Source: Intrasporangium calvum (lineage in GTDB: Bacteria; Actinomycetota; Actinomycetes; Actinomycetales; Dermatophilaceae). From it: a DNA stretch of 41,146 nt. Where the stretch lies: contig NZ_JAPFQL010000016.1 in assembly GCF_028446585.1 (NCBI RefSeq), positions 1 through 41,146 on the forward strand, read 5' to 3'. Each line of letters starts with the position of its first letter. Position 1 is the stretch's first letter. Below the pieces are notes generated by a model, which was not told where the DNA came from, did not search any database, and worked only from the letters and a program-made list of their open reading frames with translations. This document shows, piece by piece, positions 7,353 to 16,489 of this stretch. The position numbers and the translations under genes were made by a program.

Positions 7353-7358
7353 GTATGG
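7353..7358 (+). promoter_or_regulatory. Candidate -10 element for the ctaCDF operon
   Basis: TATGGT, preceded by TTTG, is the best -10 in the 136-base gap before ctaC. It leaves a 5' leader of about 20-25 bases with a GAAAGG ribosome site. No clear -35 is seen. Confidence 0.4.
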
Positions 7359-7387
7359 TGTGGATGACGGAATGAAAGGTGCACCTG

Positions 7388-8302
7388 GTGCCTGAGCACG
7401 AAGACACCCCGGTGATGACGGCGGCGCCACACGCGTCGGCCCGCCGGCGCAGGGGACGACGCGTCGCGGGCCTGGCGACGGTCAGCGCGCTGGCGCTGGC
7501 AGGCTGCCAGGGCCAGGTTTCCAACGGCTTCATGCCCCAAGCGATCTCCGACAGCGGTGAGCGCGTCACCGACCTGTGGGTCGGCAGCTGGATCGCCGTG
7601 CTCGCCGTCGGCGTGATCACGTGGGGCCTCATGCTCTACGCCGCCGTTCGCTTCCGCCGGCGCAAGGGCGACGACACCCTGCCGGTGCAGCTGCGCTACA
7701 ACGTCCCGGTCGAGCTGCTCTACACGATCATCCCCGTGTTCATGGTCGCCGTGTTCTTCTACTACACGGCCCGGGACGAGGCCGCGCTGACGGACAACAG
7801 CAAGACGCCCGACGTGACGATCAGCGTCGTCGGCAAGCAGTGGAGCTGGGACTTCAACTACGTCGACTCGGACGTCTACGAGACGGGCGTGCACACCCAG
7901 CTCACCGGCGAGGAGGGCACGCGCGAGCAGATGCCCGTCCTCTACCTGCCGGTCAACCAGCGGGTCCAGTTCGTGCTGAACTCCCGGGACGTCATCCACA
8001 GCTTCTGGGTCCCGGCCTTCATGACGAAGCTCGACATGCTGCCCGGCAAGACCAACCGACTCCAGATCGTGCCGACGCAGACCGGCGAGTTCCAGGGCAA
8101 GTGCGCCGAGCTCTGCGGCGCCTACCACGCCGAGATGCTCTTCATGGTCAAGGTCGTGACCCAGGAGGAGTACGACCAGGAGATGAAGCGACTCGCCGAG
8201 CTCGGCCAGACCGGCCAGCTCCCCGTCGATGCCAGCCGTGAGGAGCTCGTCGAGGGCGACGCCGAGCTGATCCCCGAACCCGCTCGTACCGGGAGCAACT
8301 GA
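7388..8302 (+). CDS. ctaC: Cytochrome c oxidase subunit II (aa3)
   Basis: CtaC carries the binuclear CuA centre that receives electrons from cytochrome c, here probably directly from QcrC. A lipoprotein signal ending in ALALAGC places the lipidated cysteine near residue 40. Two membrane helices follow (about 65-85 and 105-125), then the outer cupredoxin domain. The CuA ligands are visible: the His of VIHSFW and the [12 protein letters not shown] loop. QWSWDF is the aromatic electron-entry patch. I chose the GTG at 7388 because GAAAGG lies 8 bases upstream; a GTG at 7379 is also in frame. Its stop overlaps the ctaD start by one base. Confidence 0.93.
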   Translation: MPEHEDTPVMTAAPHASARRRRGRRVAGLATVSALALAGCQGQVSNGFMPQAISDSGERVTDLWVGSWIAVLAVGVITWGLMLYAAVRFRRRKGDDTLPVQLRYNVPVELLYTIIPVFMVAVFFYYTARDEAALTDNSKTPDVTISVVGKQWSWDFNYVDSDVYETGVHTQLTGEEGTREQMPVLYLPVNQRVQFVLNSRDVIHSFWVPAFMTKLDMLPGKTNRLQIVPTQTGEFQGKCAELCGAYHAEMLFMVKVVTQEEYDQEMKRLAELGQTGQLPVDASREELVEGDAELIPEPARTGSN

Positions 8303-10080
8303 TGACCACCACCGCAGACCGCAGCGCCACCACCGGGTCCGCGCCCACCGGCGCGCCGATCACCCCCCGCTCCGAGATCAAGGGGCGGAGCTTCGTCAAG
8401 TGGGTCACGACGACCGACCACAAGGTCATCGGCAACCTCTACTTCATCACCTCCTTCGTCTGGTTCCTCATCGGCGGCATCCTGGCCCTGCTCATCCGGG
8501 CCGAGCTGGTCTCCCCGGGCCTGCAGGTCGTCGACACGAAGGAGCAGTTCAACCAGCTGTTCACGATGCACGGCACGATCATGCTGCTGCTGTTCGCGAC
8601 GCCGCTCTTCGCCGGCTTCGCCAACGCGCTGATGCCGTTGCAGATCGGCGCCCCTGACGTCGCCTTCCCGCGACTGAACATGTTCGCCTACTGGACGTAC
8701 CTCTTCGGTGGCCTCATCGCCGCCGCGGGCTTCCTCACGCCGCAGGGCGCCGCGTCGTTCGGCTGGTTCGCCTACACGCCGCTGTCCACCGAGAGCTACA
8801 GCCCGGGGCTGGGTGGGGACCTGTGGGTCTTCGGTCTCGCCTTCGCCGGCTTCGGCACCATCCTCGGCGCGGTCAACTTCATCACGACGATCGTGTGCAT
8901 GCGCGCGCCGGGCATGACGATGTTCCGGATGCCGGTGTTCACCTGGACCGTCCTCATCACGTCCATCCTCGTCCTGATCATCTTCCCGATCCTGGCTGCG
9001 GCGCTCTTCGCGCTCGGCGGCGACCGGCGCTTCGGCATGCACATCTTCGACCCGGAGAACGGCGGTGCGATGCTCTGGCAGCACCTGTTCTGGTTCTTCG
9101 GCCACCCGGAGGTGTACGTCATCGCCCTGCCGTTCTTCGGCATCATCAGCGAGGTCATCCCCGTCTTCTCGCGCAAGCCGATCTTCGGCTACAAGACCCT
9201 GGTCTTCGCGACGATCGCCATCGCGGCACTCTCCACCGCCGTCTGGGCGCACCACATGTACGTCACCGGACAAGTGCTCCTCCCGTTCTTCGCGGTGATG
9301 ACGATGCTCATCGCGGTGCCGACCGGAGTGAAGTTCTTCAACTGGATCGGCACGATGTGGGGCGGCAAGGTCTCGATGGACACGCCCATGCTCTGGGCGA
9401 TGGGCTTCCTCGTGACCTTCCTCTTCGGTGGTCTGACTGGCGTCATCCTCGCCAGCCCGGCTCTCGACTTCCACCTGTCCGACAGCTACTTCGTCGTCGC
9501 GCACTTCCACTACACCGTCTTCGGGACCGTGGTCTTCGCGATGTTCGCGGGCTTCTACTTCTGGTGGCCCAAGCTGACCGGCCGGATGCTCGACGAGAAG
9601 CTCGGCAAGATCCACTTCTGGATGCTCTTCCTCGGCTTCCACACCACCTTCCTCATCCAGCACTGGCTCGGTGTCGAGGGGATGGCCCGCCGCTACGCGG
9701 ACTATCTGCCCGAGGAGAACTTCCAGACCGGCAACATCGTCTCCAGCATCGGTGCGCTGCTCCTCGGTGCCTCGATGATCCCGTTCATGTACAACGTCTG
9801 GCGGACGTGGAAGAAGGCCCCCCTCGTCGGGGTCGACGACCCGTGGGGCTACGGCGCGTCCCTCGAGTGGGCGACCTCCTGCCCGCCGCCGCGGCACAAC
9901 TTCACGTCGCTGCCCCGGATCCGCTCGGAGCGGCCCGCCTTCGACCTGCACCACCCCGAGGCCGCCCCCGGCGCCAGACCGGTGCCGGACCGCGGGACGC
10001 TGGTCCAGGTAATGGGCCCAGCTGACCTGGACGAGAGCCCCGCCGAGCGTTCGACGAACCGCCAGCCGAACGGAGACTGA
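8302..10080 (+). CDS. ctaD: Cytochrome c oxidase subunit I (aa3)
   Basis: This is the catalytic subunit with low-spin heme a and the heme a3-CuB oxygen-reducing site. The 592-residue protein has twelve hydrophobic helices. Diagnostic motifs include FTMHGTIM (heme a His), [10 protein letters not shown] (CuB His and the cross-linked His-Tyr pair), WAHHMYV (two CuB His) and [10 protein letters not shown] (heme a3 and heme a His). The C-terminal 60 residues form a polar tail. ATG at 8302 overlaps the ctaC stop (TGATG). In M. tuberculosis, as I recall, ctaD is at a separate locus; here it lies between ctaC and ctaF, the order usual in other actinobacteria. Confidence 0.97.
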   Translation: MTTTADRSATTGSAPTGAPITPRSEIKGRSFVKWVTTTDHKVIGNLYFITSFVWFLIGGILALLIRAELVSPGLQVVDTKEQFNQLFTMHGTIMLLLFATPLFAGFANALMPLQIGAPDVAFPRLNMFAYWTYLFGGLIAAAGFLTPQGAASFGWFAYTPLSTESYSPGLGGDLWVFGLAFAGFGTILGAVNFITTIVCMRAPGMTMFRMPVFTWTVLITSILVLIIFPILAAALFALGGDRRFGMHIFDPENGGAMLWQHLFWFFGHPEVYVIALPFFGIISEVIPVFSRKPIFGYKTLVFATIAIAALSTAVWAHHMYVTGQVLLPFFAVMTMLIAVPTGVKFFNWIGTMWGGKVSMDTPMLWAMGFLVTFLFGGLTGVILASPALDFHLSDSYFVVAHFHYTVFGTVVFAMFAGFYFWWPKLTGRMLDEKLGKIHFWMLFLGFHTTFLIQHWLGVEGMARRYADYLPEENFQTGNIVSSIGALLLGASMIPFMYNVWRTWKKAPLVGVDDPWGYGASLEWATSCPPPRHNFTSLPRIRSERPAFDLHHPEAAPGARPVPDRGTLVQVMGPADLDESPAERSTNRQPNGD

Positions 10081-10083
10081 CCC

Positions 10084-10485
10084 ATGCGCGTCGAAACCAA
10101 GCTCTTCTTCTACCTGCTCGCCTTCTTCGTTCCCGTCACGCTGGTCTACGGGTTCTGGACCGAGTGGAGCGAGCCCATCGGCGTCGTGGCCCTGACGCTG
10201 ACCGCCGGCCTGTTCCTCCTCACCGGGTTCTACTTCTGGATGACGGGCAAGAAGCTGCCGCTGCGTCCCGAGGACAACGCCACGGGAGAGATCGAGGAGG
10301 CGGAGGGCAACTACGGCTACTTCATCGCCAGCTCGTGGACCCCGCTGTGGCTGGCCGGCTCGGGCGCGATCATGTTTGCCGGCCTGGCCATCGGCTGGTG
10401 GCTGTTCATCATCGGCGCCTTCCTGGCCGTCGTGGCGACGGTTCTCTGGGTCTTCGAGTCCTTCTCGGGCGAGTACTCCATCTGA
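10084..10485 (+). CDS. ctaF: Cytochrome c oxidase subunit IV, actinobacterial type
   Basis: This small integral membrane subunit belongs to the actinobacterial aa3 oxidase. The 133 residues hold four hydrophobic helices: about 7-26, 33-53, 80-97 and 99-120. A polar stretch after helix 2 contains LPLRPEDNATGEIEEAEG, and the protein ends in ESFSGEYSI. It begins 3 bases after the ctaD stop, and terminator-like hairpins follow, so ctaC-ctaD-ctaF form one operon. Confidence 0.93.
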   Translation: MRVETKLFFYLLAFFVPVTLVYGFWTEWSEPIGVVALTLTAGLFLLTGFYFWMTGKKLPLRPEDNATGEIEEAEGNYGYFIASSWTPLWLAGSGAIMFAGLAIGWWLFIIGAFLAVVATVLWVFESFSGEYSI

Positions 10486-10506
10486 TCCGCAGCCAGAGCC
10501 CAGCGC

Positions 10507-10539
10507 AGAGCCCCCAGTGACCTGGTCACCGGGGGCTCT
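10507..10539 (+). terminator. Terminator after ctaF
   Basis: Nine base pairs (10507-10515 with 10531-10539) continue through one mismatch into GTGACC/GGTCAC, with a very tight loop at 10523. It lies 21 bases after the ctaF stop and probably ends the oxidase operon. Confidence 0.8.
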
Positions 10540-10845
10540 CTGCTGCTCGCCGACCGTTGGGCCGCCGGGGGTTCAGCACTGCAGGCGGGCTGGAGATCGG
10601 CCGGACATGCATGAGGGGGAAGGACGGTTGGTCCTTCCCCCTCACGAAGAGTTGAGTCGTCACGGGCCCTTTGGCTCCCGGTGCGATCGTCTGGGAGAGA
10701 ACATCTGACAGCACCTCCGTCCGATCGATGAAACTGTCCTTCGACCGTAATACTTCCGACCCGTCCCGTAAAGCATCTGATCCGTCCTGGTCGGCAGAAA
10801 CCTCTTCTCGGCACTCCTGGCGGGTCCAGAGGGCGTCGTGGGGAG
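10540..10845. other. Convergent intergenic stretch with no recognisable gene
   Basis: Between ctaF and the minus-strand metalloprotease there are 360 bases without a gene. Besides the two hairpins, 10645-10845 is visibly richer in A and T than its surroundings. Its short open frames lack the third-position GC bias of real genes here. It could be a 3' UTR, an unrecognised small RNA or decayed sequence. Confidence 0.5.
10612..10644. terminator. Perfect 14-bp hairpin, terminator-like
   Basis: Arms 10612-10625 and 10631-10644 are perfectly complementary around a GGTTG loop. No T-tract follows on either strand. It could stop leftward transcription from the metalloprotease gene, or be the 3' end of a small RNA. 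Confidence 0.65.
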
Positions 10846-11199
10846 TCAGCCCCAGCCCAGCTCGTGGAGCTGATGGTCGTCGATCCCGAAGTGGTGGGCG
10901 ACCTCATGCACGACCGTGATGGCGATCTCCTCACGAAGCTCATCGACCGACCGGCACATTCGCTCCAGAGGACCCTTGAAGATGGTGATCCGATCCGGCA
11001 GCGCGCCGGCGGCCCACCAGCCATCGCGTTCCGTCAGCGGCGTGCCGTCGTAGACCCCCAGCAGGTCGGGGTCGTCCTCGGGCGGTTCTGCCTCGACGAG
11101 GACGACGACGTTGTCCATGGCCTTCGCCAAGCGTGGCGGGATGCTGTCGAGGGCCTCCGCCACTGCCGTCTCGAAGTCGGAGTCACTCAGGTGCCGCAC
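10846..11199 (-). CDS. Minimal metallopeptidase family protein (HExxHHFGxxD zincin)
   Basis: The protein has 117 residues with the zincin motif HEVAHHFGIDD at 98-108. H98 and H102 with a downstream Asp or His would bind zinc, and E99 would be catalytic. The preceding segments (ALDSIPPRLAKAMDNVVV, the DPDLLGVYDGTPLTERD block and the PDRITIFKGPL block) are typical of this small single-domain family, common in actinobacteria and of unknown substrate. No signal peptide is present, so it should be cytoplasmic. The GTG at 11199 has no good ribosome site. A GAGACT hexamer 6 bases upstream is a weak candidate -10 for a leaderless start. Confidence 0.85.
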   Translation of the reverse strand: MRHLSDSDFETAVAEALDSIPPRLAKAMDNVVVLVEAEPPEDDPDLLGVYDGTPLTERDGWWAAGALPDRITIFKGPLERMCRSVDELREEIAITVVHEVAHHFGIDDHQLHELGWG

Positions 11200-11251
11200 G
11201 TAGGAAGTCTCGCACGCCCTTGCTGTTTGCAGGCTCCGGAGCCCCCGGGCC

Positions 11252-11282
11252 GAGCCCTACCGGGGCGAGCCCCACCCGGGGC
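11252..11282. repeat. Short tandem repeat (two 15-16 bp units)
   Basis: GAGCCCTACCGGGGC and GAGCCCCACCCGGGGC lie back to back in the gap between qcrB and the metalloprotease. A 12-bp palindrome, GGCTCCGGAGCC, lies at 11232-11243. Confidence 0.5.
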
Positions 11283-11338
11283 CCATTCCCCTCCGGCGCC
11301 CAGGAGCACGCCCGGCCCTCATGTCGAGGAGGGGACGC

Positions 11339-11373
11339 CAGAGGGGCCCCCGGCGTAGCCGGAGGCCCCTCTG
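11339..11373 (-). terminator. Terminator of the ctaE-qcrCAB operon
   Basis: A 10-bp stem (11339-11348 with 11364-11373) continues after one mismatch with 4 more pairs around a 5-base loop. It begins 18 bases beyond the qcrB stop on the minus strand. Confidence 0.85.
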
Positions 11374-11391
11374 ATCGCGTTGGAAACTCGC

Positions 11392-13125
11392 TCAGGGGCG
11401 ACCAGCAGGCTCGATGGCCTCGGGAGCGTGAGCCGCCTCCACCTGGGAGTCGTGAGTCTCGTGCTCGTGGTGCGCAGCCTCGAGCTCACTCGGCGTGACC
11501 GTGGGGACCCGGTCGCGGAAGTAGAAGTTCGAGAACTTCGCGCGGAGACGCTCCTTGCGGGCCGCAGGACGCGCCACGCCGTTGGCGTCCACCTCGTGCG
11601 TGAGCTGCAGGGGCTCGGCCACCTCGTGCTGCACGAGCGACCAGCGCTCGAGCGGGCTGAGCGGCGCGTGGATCTCCTCGAACCGTCCGTCCGCGTGCCG
11701 CCAGATCGTGCCGGTCTCGCGACCGTGCAGGACCTTCTGGCGGTCGGCACGCTGCAGGCTGAGGCAGATGCGCTTGGTGATCCAGAAGGCGATCGGCGGG
11801 CCGATGAAGAAGAGCAGCCGCAGCGCGTTGGTGATGTCGTTGATCGACAGGTGCAGCTTGATCGCCATCAGGTCGTTGCCCGCGGCAAACATGAGCACTG
11901 CGTACATCACGATGCCGGCGACGCCGATGGCCGTGCGGGTCGGCGCGTTGCGGGGACGGTCGAGCAGGTGGTGCTCGCGGTTGTCACCGGTGACCCACTT
12001 CTCGACGAAGGGGTAGATCCCGATCAGGGTCCACATGGCCGGCAGCAGGATGAGCGAGAACGGGAAGATGTTCATGCTCCACGTGAAGCCGCCCCATGAC
12101 TCGAACTCGAGCCAGCCAGGCACGAGTCGCAGCGCACCGTCGGCGAAACCCATGTACCAGTCAGGCTGTGATCCGGCCGTGACGGGGGAGGGGTCGTACG
12201 GACCGTAGGCCCAGATGGGGTTGATCGTGACCACTGCCGAGACGAGGGCGATGACGCCGAAGACGATGAAGAAGAAGCCACCCGCCTTGGCGATGTAGAC
12301 CGGCATGAAGGGGTAGCCGACGACGTTGTTGTTGGTCCGGCCCGGCCCGGGGTACTGCGTGTGCTTGTGCACGAACACCAAGAGGATGTGCGCGGTGAAC
12401 AGCGCCACGAGGATCGCCGGGATCAGTAGGACGTGCACCGAGTAGAGGCGCGGGATGATCGACTCGCCGGGGAAGGCTCCGCCGAAGAAGAAGTACGACA
12501 TGTAGGAGCCGATGACCGGCGCCGACTGCACGAAGCCGTTCATGGCGCGGATGCCGGTGCCGGAGAGCAGGTCGTCCGGAAGCGAGTAGCCGGCGAAGCC
12601 CTCGATCGCGGCGAGGAGCGACAGGATCGTGCCGAACACCCAGTTGATCTCGCGCGGCTTGCGGAACGCGCCGGTGAAGAAGACGCGAGCCATGTGCACG
12701 AACACGGCGACGACGAAGATCAGGGCCGCCCAGTGGTGGATCTGGCGGATCAGGAGGCCACCACGAATGTCGAACGAGATGGCCAGGGTGGACCGGTAGG
12801 CATCCGACACGACCACGCCCTGGAGCGGGACGTAGGAGCCGTCGTAGACCACCTGGGCCTGGCTCGGGACGAACCAGAAGGTGAGGAAGACACCGGTCAG
12901 CAGGCAGATGATCATCGAGTACATCGCGATCTCGCCGAGCATGAACGACCAGTGGTCGGGGAAGACCTTCTTGAGCAGGTAGCTCGTGCCCTTGGCGGCG
13001 CCGGTCCGGTCGTCGAGCCAGCCGGCGATGCCGCCGAGGGGCTTCTGGCCGGCCTGTCGCTGCTCGGCCGCTCGGTCACCGTCACGGAGCTCGGCTGCGT
13101 GACGGGGCTGGTAGGTGGCGCTCAT
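11392..13125 (-). CDS. qcrB: Cytochrome bc1 (bcc) complex cytochrome b subunit
   Basis: QcrB is the quinol-oxidising, membrane-embedded subunit that binds two b hemes. At 577 residues it has the actinobacterial length, longer than mitochondrial cytochrome b. Heme-ligand histidines occur in RQIHHWAALIF/VHMARVFFTG and in YSVHVLLIP/FTAHILLVFVHKH. The Qo-site motif appears as PDWYMGF rather than the classical PEWY. The N-terminal 40 and C-terminal 90 residues are polar cytoplasmic extensions. Its ATG overlaps the qcrA stop by 4 bases, and a strong terminator follows, so it is the last gene of ctaE-qcrC-qcrA-qcrB. Confidence 0.96.
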   Translation of the reverse strand: MSATYQPRHAAELRDGDRAAEQRQAGQKPLGGIAGWLDDRTGAAKGTSYLLKKVFPDHWSFMLGEIAMYSMIICLLTGVFLTFWFVPSQAQVVYDGSYVPLQGVVVSDAYRSTLAISFDIRGGLLIRQIHHWAALIFVVAVFVHMARVFFTGAFRKPREINWVFGTILSLLAAIEGFAGYSLPDDLLSGTGIRAMNGFVQSAPVIGSYMSYFFFGGAFPGESIIPRLYSVHVLLIPAILVALFTAHILLVFVHKHTQYPGPGRTNNNVVGYPFMPVYIAKAGGFFFIVFGVIALVSAVVTINPIWAYGPYDPSPVTAGSQPDWYMGFADGALRLVPGWLEFESWGGFTWSMNIFPFSLILLPAMWTLIGIYPFVEKWVTGDNREHHLLDRPRNAPTRTAIGVAGIVMYAVLMFAAGNDLMAIKLHLSINDITNALRLLFFIGPPIAFWITKRICLSLQRADRQKVLHGRETGTIWRHADGRFEEIHAPLSPLERWSLVQHEVAEPLQLTHEVDANGVARPAARKERLRAKFSNFYFRDRVPTVTPSELEAAHHEHETHDSQVEAAHAPEAIEPAGRP

Positions 13126-14231
13126 CGCTTACGCTCCCAGAAGCTCGGTCCGACGGCCTCGGCGAAGCCCTCGGGTGCGACGAGGTAGCCCTCGTCGTCC
13201 ACGGTGATCTTGAGTTGCGGCAGCGGACGCTTGGCCGGGCCGAAGATGACCTTGCAGTCCTCGGTCAGGTCGAACGTGGACTGGTGGCACGGGCAGAGCA
13301 GGTGATGGGTCTGCTGCTCGTAGAGGCCCACCGCGCAGCCGACGTGGGTGCAGATCTTGGAGTAGGCGACGACGCCGTCCACGCCCCAGTCGCGGGCCTT
13401 CTGGACCTTGATGTCATCGGGGTTGAGCCGGATCAGGATGACGGCGGCCTTGGCCTTGCCCTCGAGGACGTGCTTGCGCTCGTCGATGGAGTGCTGCAGC
13501 GTCTCGGGCATGACGTGGAAGACCGAGCCGTTGGTGACCTCCTCCAGCTTGATCGGAGTCATCTCCGGGTCTCGCATGAGGCGGATCGGCTGACCGTTGT
13601 TGTTCTCGGGGTCCCAGAGGGTCTCCTTGAGCTCGCCCACCGTGACCGGGCCGAGCGAGCCCACCACCTGGAGGCCGAGAGGCAGGGCGAACAGACCGAG
13701 CGCGCCACCCAGCGAGTACTTCAGCAGGGGCCGCCGGGTCAGACCGGTCGAGTCGACGCCATCGCTCACGACAGCCACAGCGTCGGCCCGGGACTCGGGG
13801 CTGGAGGCCTGGACGTGACGCTCCTCCACGACCTCCTCGTCGGACATCAGGGTCTTGGCCCAGTGCACCGCGCCGAGGCCGATGAAGAGGATGGAGACGC
13901 CGAGGGAGAGGCCCAGGACGACGTTCTGCGTGCTGGCCTTGCCGACACCGGGCAGGAAGAAGGTCGCCTCGTCGCGGATGGCGAAGTAGGCGACCACGAA
14001 GGCTAGGGCACCGAGCATCGAGATCGCGAACATCGTCGCGACCTGGCGCTCAGCGCGCTTGGCGGCCGCGGGATCGATGTCGGCGGCACGGTGGACGTGC
14101 GGTGGCAGACCAGGGTTCTCGAAGGTGTCCGGTCCGGCAGCCAGCGACGCCGGCAGGACCTGACCGTCACCGGAGGCAGGCACGAGCGCGCTGCCCTCGA
14201 CCGGTGCCGCGGTGGTCTGGTTGTCGTTCAT
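13122..14231 (-). CDS. qcrA: Rieske iron-sulfur subunit of the bcc complex
   Basis: The 369-residue actinobacterial QcrA has three N-terminal membrane helices (about 65-85, 100-118 and 170-188) instead of one. The [2Fe-2S] ligands lie in CTHVGC (C294, H296) and CPCHQS (C313, H316), with C299 and C315 able to form the stabilising disulfide. The polar linker between helices 2 and 3 carries LTRRPLLKYSLGG just before helix 3, a twin-arginine-like sequence used to place the Rieske domain outside. The ATG at 14231 lies 64 bases after qcrC. It passes electrons from quinol to QcrC. Confidence 0.95.
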   Translation of the reverse strand: MNDNQTTAAPVEGSALVPASGDGQVLPASLAAGPDTFENPGLPPHVHRAADIDPAAAKRAERQVATMFAISMLGALAFVVAYFAIRDEATFFLPGVGKASTQNVVLGLSLGVSILFIGLGAVHWAKTLMSDEEVVEERHVQASSPESRADAVAVVSDGVDSTGLTRRPLLKYSLGGALGLFALPLGLQVVGSLGPVTVGELKETLWDPENNNGQPIRLMRDPEMTPIKLEEVTNGSVFHVMPETLQHSIDERKHVLEGKAKAAVILIRLNPDDIKVQKARDWGVDGVVAYSKICTHVGCAVGLYEQQTHHLLCPCHQSTFDLTEDCKVIFGPAKRPLPQLKITVDDEGYLVAPEGFAEAVGPSFWERKR

Positions 14232-14295
14232 CGGGAGGAAGTCCTGTCGCTCATGATCCGGACGGTGTGGTGATGGCGCTCGGCGGGGCCCCTGG

Positions 14296-15102
14296 TCATG
14301 CGGCCTTCTTGCCCAGCCAGACCGCGGCCCCGATGAGGATGCCCAGCATGAAGACCCAGGCGAACAGGCCCTCGGACACGGGCCCGAGGTTGCCCAGCGT
14401 CATTCCGCCGACGTTCGTCGCGTCCTCCTGCGCCTTGAGGTAGGAGATGACCTTCTGCTTCGCCTCGGGGTCGAGGTTCGTGTCGCTGAAGACGGGCATG
14501 GACTGCGGGCCCGTGACCATGGCCTCGTAGATGTGCTTCGGGTCGACACCCTCGAGGCCCGGGGCGTACTTGCCGCGGGTGAGGGCGCCGCCGGCGCCGG
14601 CGAAGTTGTGGCACATGGCGCAGTTGACGCGGAAGATCTCGCCGCCCTCGGCGATGGCGTGGTTGTTCTCCTCGGTACCGGCCTCGAGGGGCGTCGTGTA
14701 CTCCTCGTCCGGCACGCCGGGGCCGGGGCCCAGCGAGGCGACGTAGGCGGCGAGGGAGGCGATCTCGTCCTCGTCGAACTTCACCGCGTTGCGGGGCGCC
14801 TGGACCGCCGGCTGAGCCATCGGCATGCGACCCGTGCCGACCTGGAAGTCGACGGCAGCGGCGCCGACCCCGACGAGGGAGGGACCCGAGGCGGTGCCCT
14901 GGGCGTTGGTGCCGTGGCACGAGGCGCAGTTGCCGAGGAAGAGGGTCTTGCCCTCCTCCACGGAGGCCGTCGGGGCGGCGGCGGACGCGTTGGCGTCCTT
15001 GGGGGCGATGAAGGAGTACGCGCCACCCGTGATGAGCAGGCCGACGAGGATCAGCAGCGCGATCGCGGCGGGGTGTCGTCGGCGTGCGGCCAAGGCGTTC
15101 AC
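14296..15102 (-). CDS. qcrC: Diheme cytochrome c subunit of the bcc complex
   Basis: QcrC replaces soluble cytochrome c and bridges the bcc complex to aa3 oxidase. The 268 residues contain an N-terminal helix (about 12-32), two CxxCH heme c sites (CASCH at 59-63, CAMCH at 161-165), candidate axial Met residues in GRMPM and SMPVF, and a C-terminal anchor helix (about 243-262). The GTG start follows an AGGACC sequence. The two cytochrome domains look like an internal duplication, as in other actinobacterial QcrC proteins. Maturation would need a cytochrome c assembly system, which is not in this window. Confidence 0.95.
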   Translation of the reverse strand: MNALAARRRHPAAIALLILVGLLITGGAYSFIAPKDANASAAAPTASVEEGKTLFLGNCASCHGTNAQGTASGPSLVGVGAAAVDFQVGTGRMPMAQPAVQAPRNAVKFDEDEIASLAAYVASLGPGPGVPDEEYTTPLEAGTEENNHAIAEGGEIFRVNCAMCHNFAGAGGALTRGKYAPGLEGVDPKHIYEAMVTGPQSMPVFSDTNLDPEAKQKVISYLKAQEDATNVGGMTLGNLGPVSEGLFAWVFMLGILIGAAVWLGKKAA

Positions 15103-15175
15103 TGTGAGGTCCTGTCGTCCGTCGGGGCTGTGCGGGTGGTGCGGGTCGGGCGAGCCGGGAGCGGCGCAGTTGCCG

Positions 15176-15835
15176 TCATCGAAGGATGTAGATGGTGGCG
15201 AAGAGGGCGATCCAGACGACGTCGACGAAGTGCCAGTAGTACGACGTCACGACGGCACCGGTGGCGTTCGCGTGGGTGTAGCGCCGCGTGGTGAAGGTGC
15301 GGCCGATGATAAGGAGGAAAGCGAGGAGACCGCCGGTCACGTGGAGCCCGTGGAAACCGGTGGCCATGTAGAACACGGAGCCGTAGGCGTCAGAGCTGAG
15401 GGTGACGTTCTCGTGGACGAGCTCGGCGTACTCCATGACCTGGCCGGCGATGAAGAACGAGCCGAAGAGGTAGGTCAGGACGTACCACTCCCGCATGCCC
15501 CAGCTGCGCACGTCGAGCAGCGAACCGGTGCGGGCCTTCTGGCCGCGCTCCGCCTTCCAGACCCCGAGCTGGCACCAGACCGAGGAGATGACGAGCACGA
15601 TGCAGTTGATCGTCGCGAACGGCAGGTTGAGCTTCTCGACCTGCTCCGCCCAGAGGTCGCCGCGAACGGACCTGAGCTGGAAGTACACCGCGAACAGACC
15701 CGCGAAGAACATGAGCTCGCTGGAGAGCCACACGATGGTGCCCACGGCCACCATGTTGGGACGGGTCGCCGGGCCATGGCCGGCGGTCGCTACTGCGCTG
15801 GAAGGTATTGCTGATGCTGTCGCCACGTCGGTCAT
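15176..15835 (-). CDS. ctaE: Cytochrome c oxidase subunit III
   Basis: This structural membrane subunit of aa3 oxidase has five helices in the actinobacterial form. [24 protein letters not shown], in the N-terminal third, is the family hallmark. [20 protein letters not shown] carries the conserved lipid-contact and helix residues, and the protein ends in the typical [15 protein letters not shown] segment. I chose the ATG at 15835 rather than the ATGs at 15850 or 15844, because a GATTAT hexamer lies 7 bases upstream and the intervening codons ATT and ATA are unlike the rest of the gene. It heads the operon with qcrCAB, so two respiratory complexes are co-expressed. Confidence 0.93.
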   Translation of the reverse strand: MTDVATASAIPSSAVATAGHGPATRPNMVAVGTIVWLSSELMFFAGLFAVYFQLRSVRGDLWAEQVEKLNLPFATINCIVLVISSVWCQLGVWKAERGQKARTGSLLDVRSWGMREWYVLTYLFGSFFIAGQVMEYAELVHENVTLSSDAYGSVFYMATGFHGLHVTGGLLAFLLIIGRTFTTRRYTHANATGAVVTSYYWHFVDVVWIALFATIYILR

Positions 15836-16006
15836 TATTCCCATAATCATCGATGCGTGTGCCAGCCGCCCCCGGTTTTCGGGCAGGTTCTGATGAATTC
15901 GTGACGTTCTCGCACGTCAGCGGCCCTTGGGACCCAGGTCCGGGGCCCTTTGTGCCCGCGTGGTCCGGCGGCTGGAGGGCGCTGCGAGGCCGGGGGTCGG
16001 GACCGG

Positions 16007-16012
16007 TAGCAT
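16007..16012 (+). promoter_or_regulatory. -10 element for a leaderless transcript of the receiver-like gene
   Basis: TAGCAT ends 7 bases before the ATG at 16020, with no ribosome site between. Confidence 0.5.
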
Positions 16013-16019
16013 CGGCAGC

Positions 16020-16478
16020 ATGACCGCCTCCAACGAGATCGCCACCGAGGCCACCGCAGGGCGCCCCGGTGCGGCACCCCTGCACCAGGTGAGCGTGCTG
16101 CTCTACAGCGACGACATCACGACGCGCGACACGGTTCGGGCCGCGGTCGGCCGTCGCCCGGCGAAGGACGTCGAGGTCGTGCGCTGGTTCGAGTGCGCGA
16201 CGGCGGCTGCGGTCGTCAGCGCCGTCGAGGCGGAGCGTTTCGACATCCTCGTCCTCGATGGAGAGGCAGCCAAGGTCGGCGGCATGGGCCTGGCCCGCCA
16301 GCTCAAGAACGAGATCTTCGACTGCCCCCCGATCATCGTCCTGACCGGCCGCCCGCAGGACTCCTGGCTCGCGGCCTGGTCGATGGCCGACCTCGCGGTG
16401 CCGCACCCGCTCGACCCGATCGCCCTGACGTCTGCGGTCGCACTGCTCGGCCGCTCCGGCGTCGACGCGACCGCCTGA
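16020..16478 (+). CDS. Orphan receiver-domain-like protein (152 aa)
   Basis: After a polar N-terminus of about 24 residues, the protein has a CheY-like fold pattern: VLLYSDD (acidic pocket) near 27-33, ILVLDGE with the candidate phospho-acceptor Asp near 80, IIVLTGR (Thr switch) near 107, and VPHPLDP near 130. The conserved lysine of K-P is replaced by His. No output domain follows and no kinase gene is adjacent. It is divergent from ctaE and 11 bases ahead of trpD, so it may be expressed with trpD. It may be a degenerate or phosphorylation-independent receiver; its role is unknown. Confidence 0.7.
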   Translation: MTASNEIATEATAGRPGAAPLHQVSVLLYSDDITTRDTVRAAVGRRPAKDVEVVRWFECATAAAVVSAVEAERFDILVLDGEAAKVGGMGLARQLKNEIFDCPPIIVLTGRPQDSWLAAWSMADLAVPHPLDPIALTSAVALLGRSGVDATA

Positions 16479-16489
16479 GCCGCCGAGCG

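Noticed and set aside
8122-9954. A 610-codon open frame on the minus strand
   Set aside because: It lies wholly opposite ctaC/ctaD, is extremely rich in Arg, Asp, Glu and His, and has no family signature. It is the antisense image of GC-biased codons.
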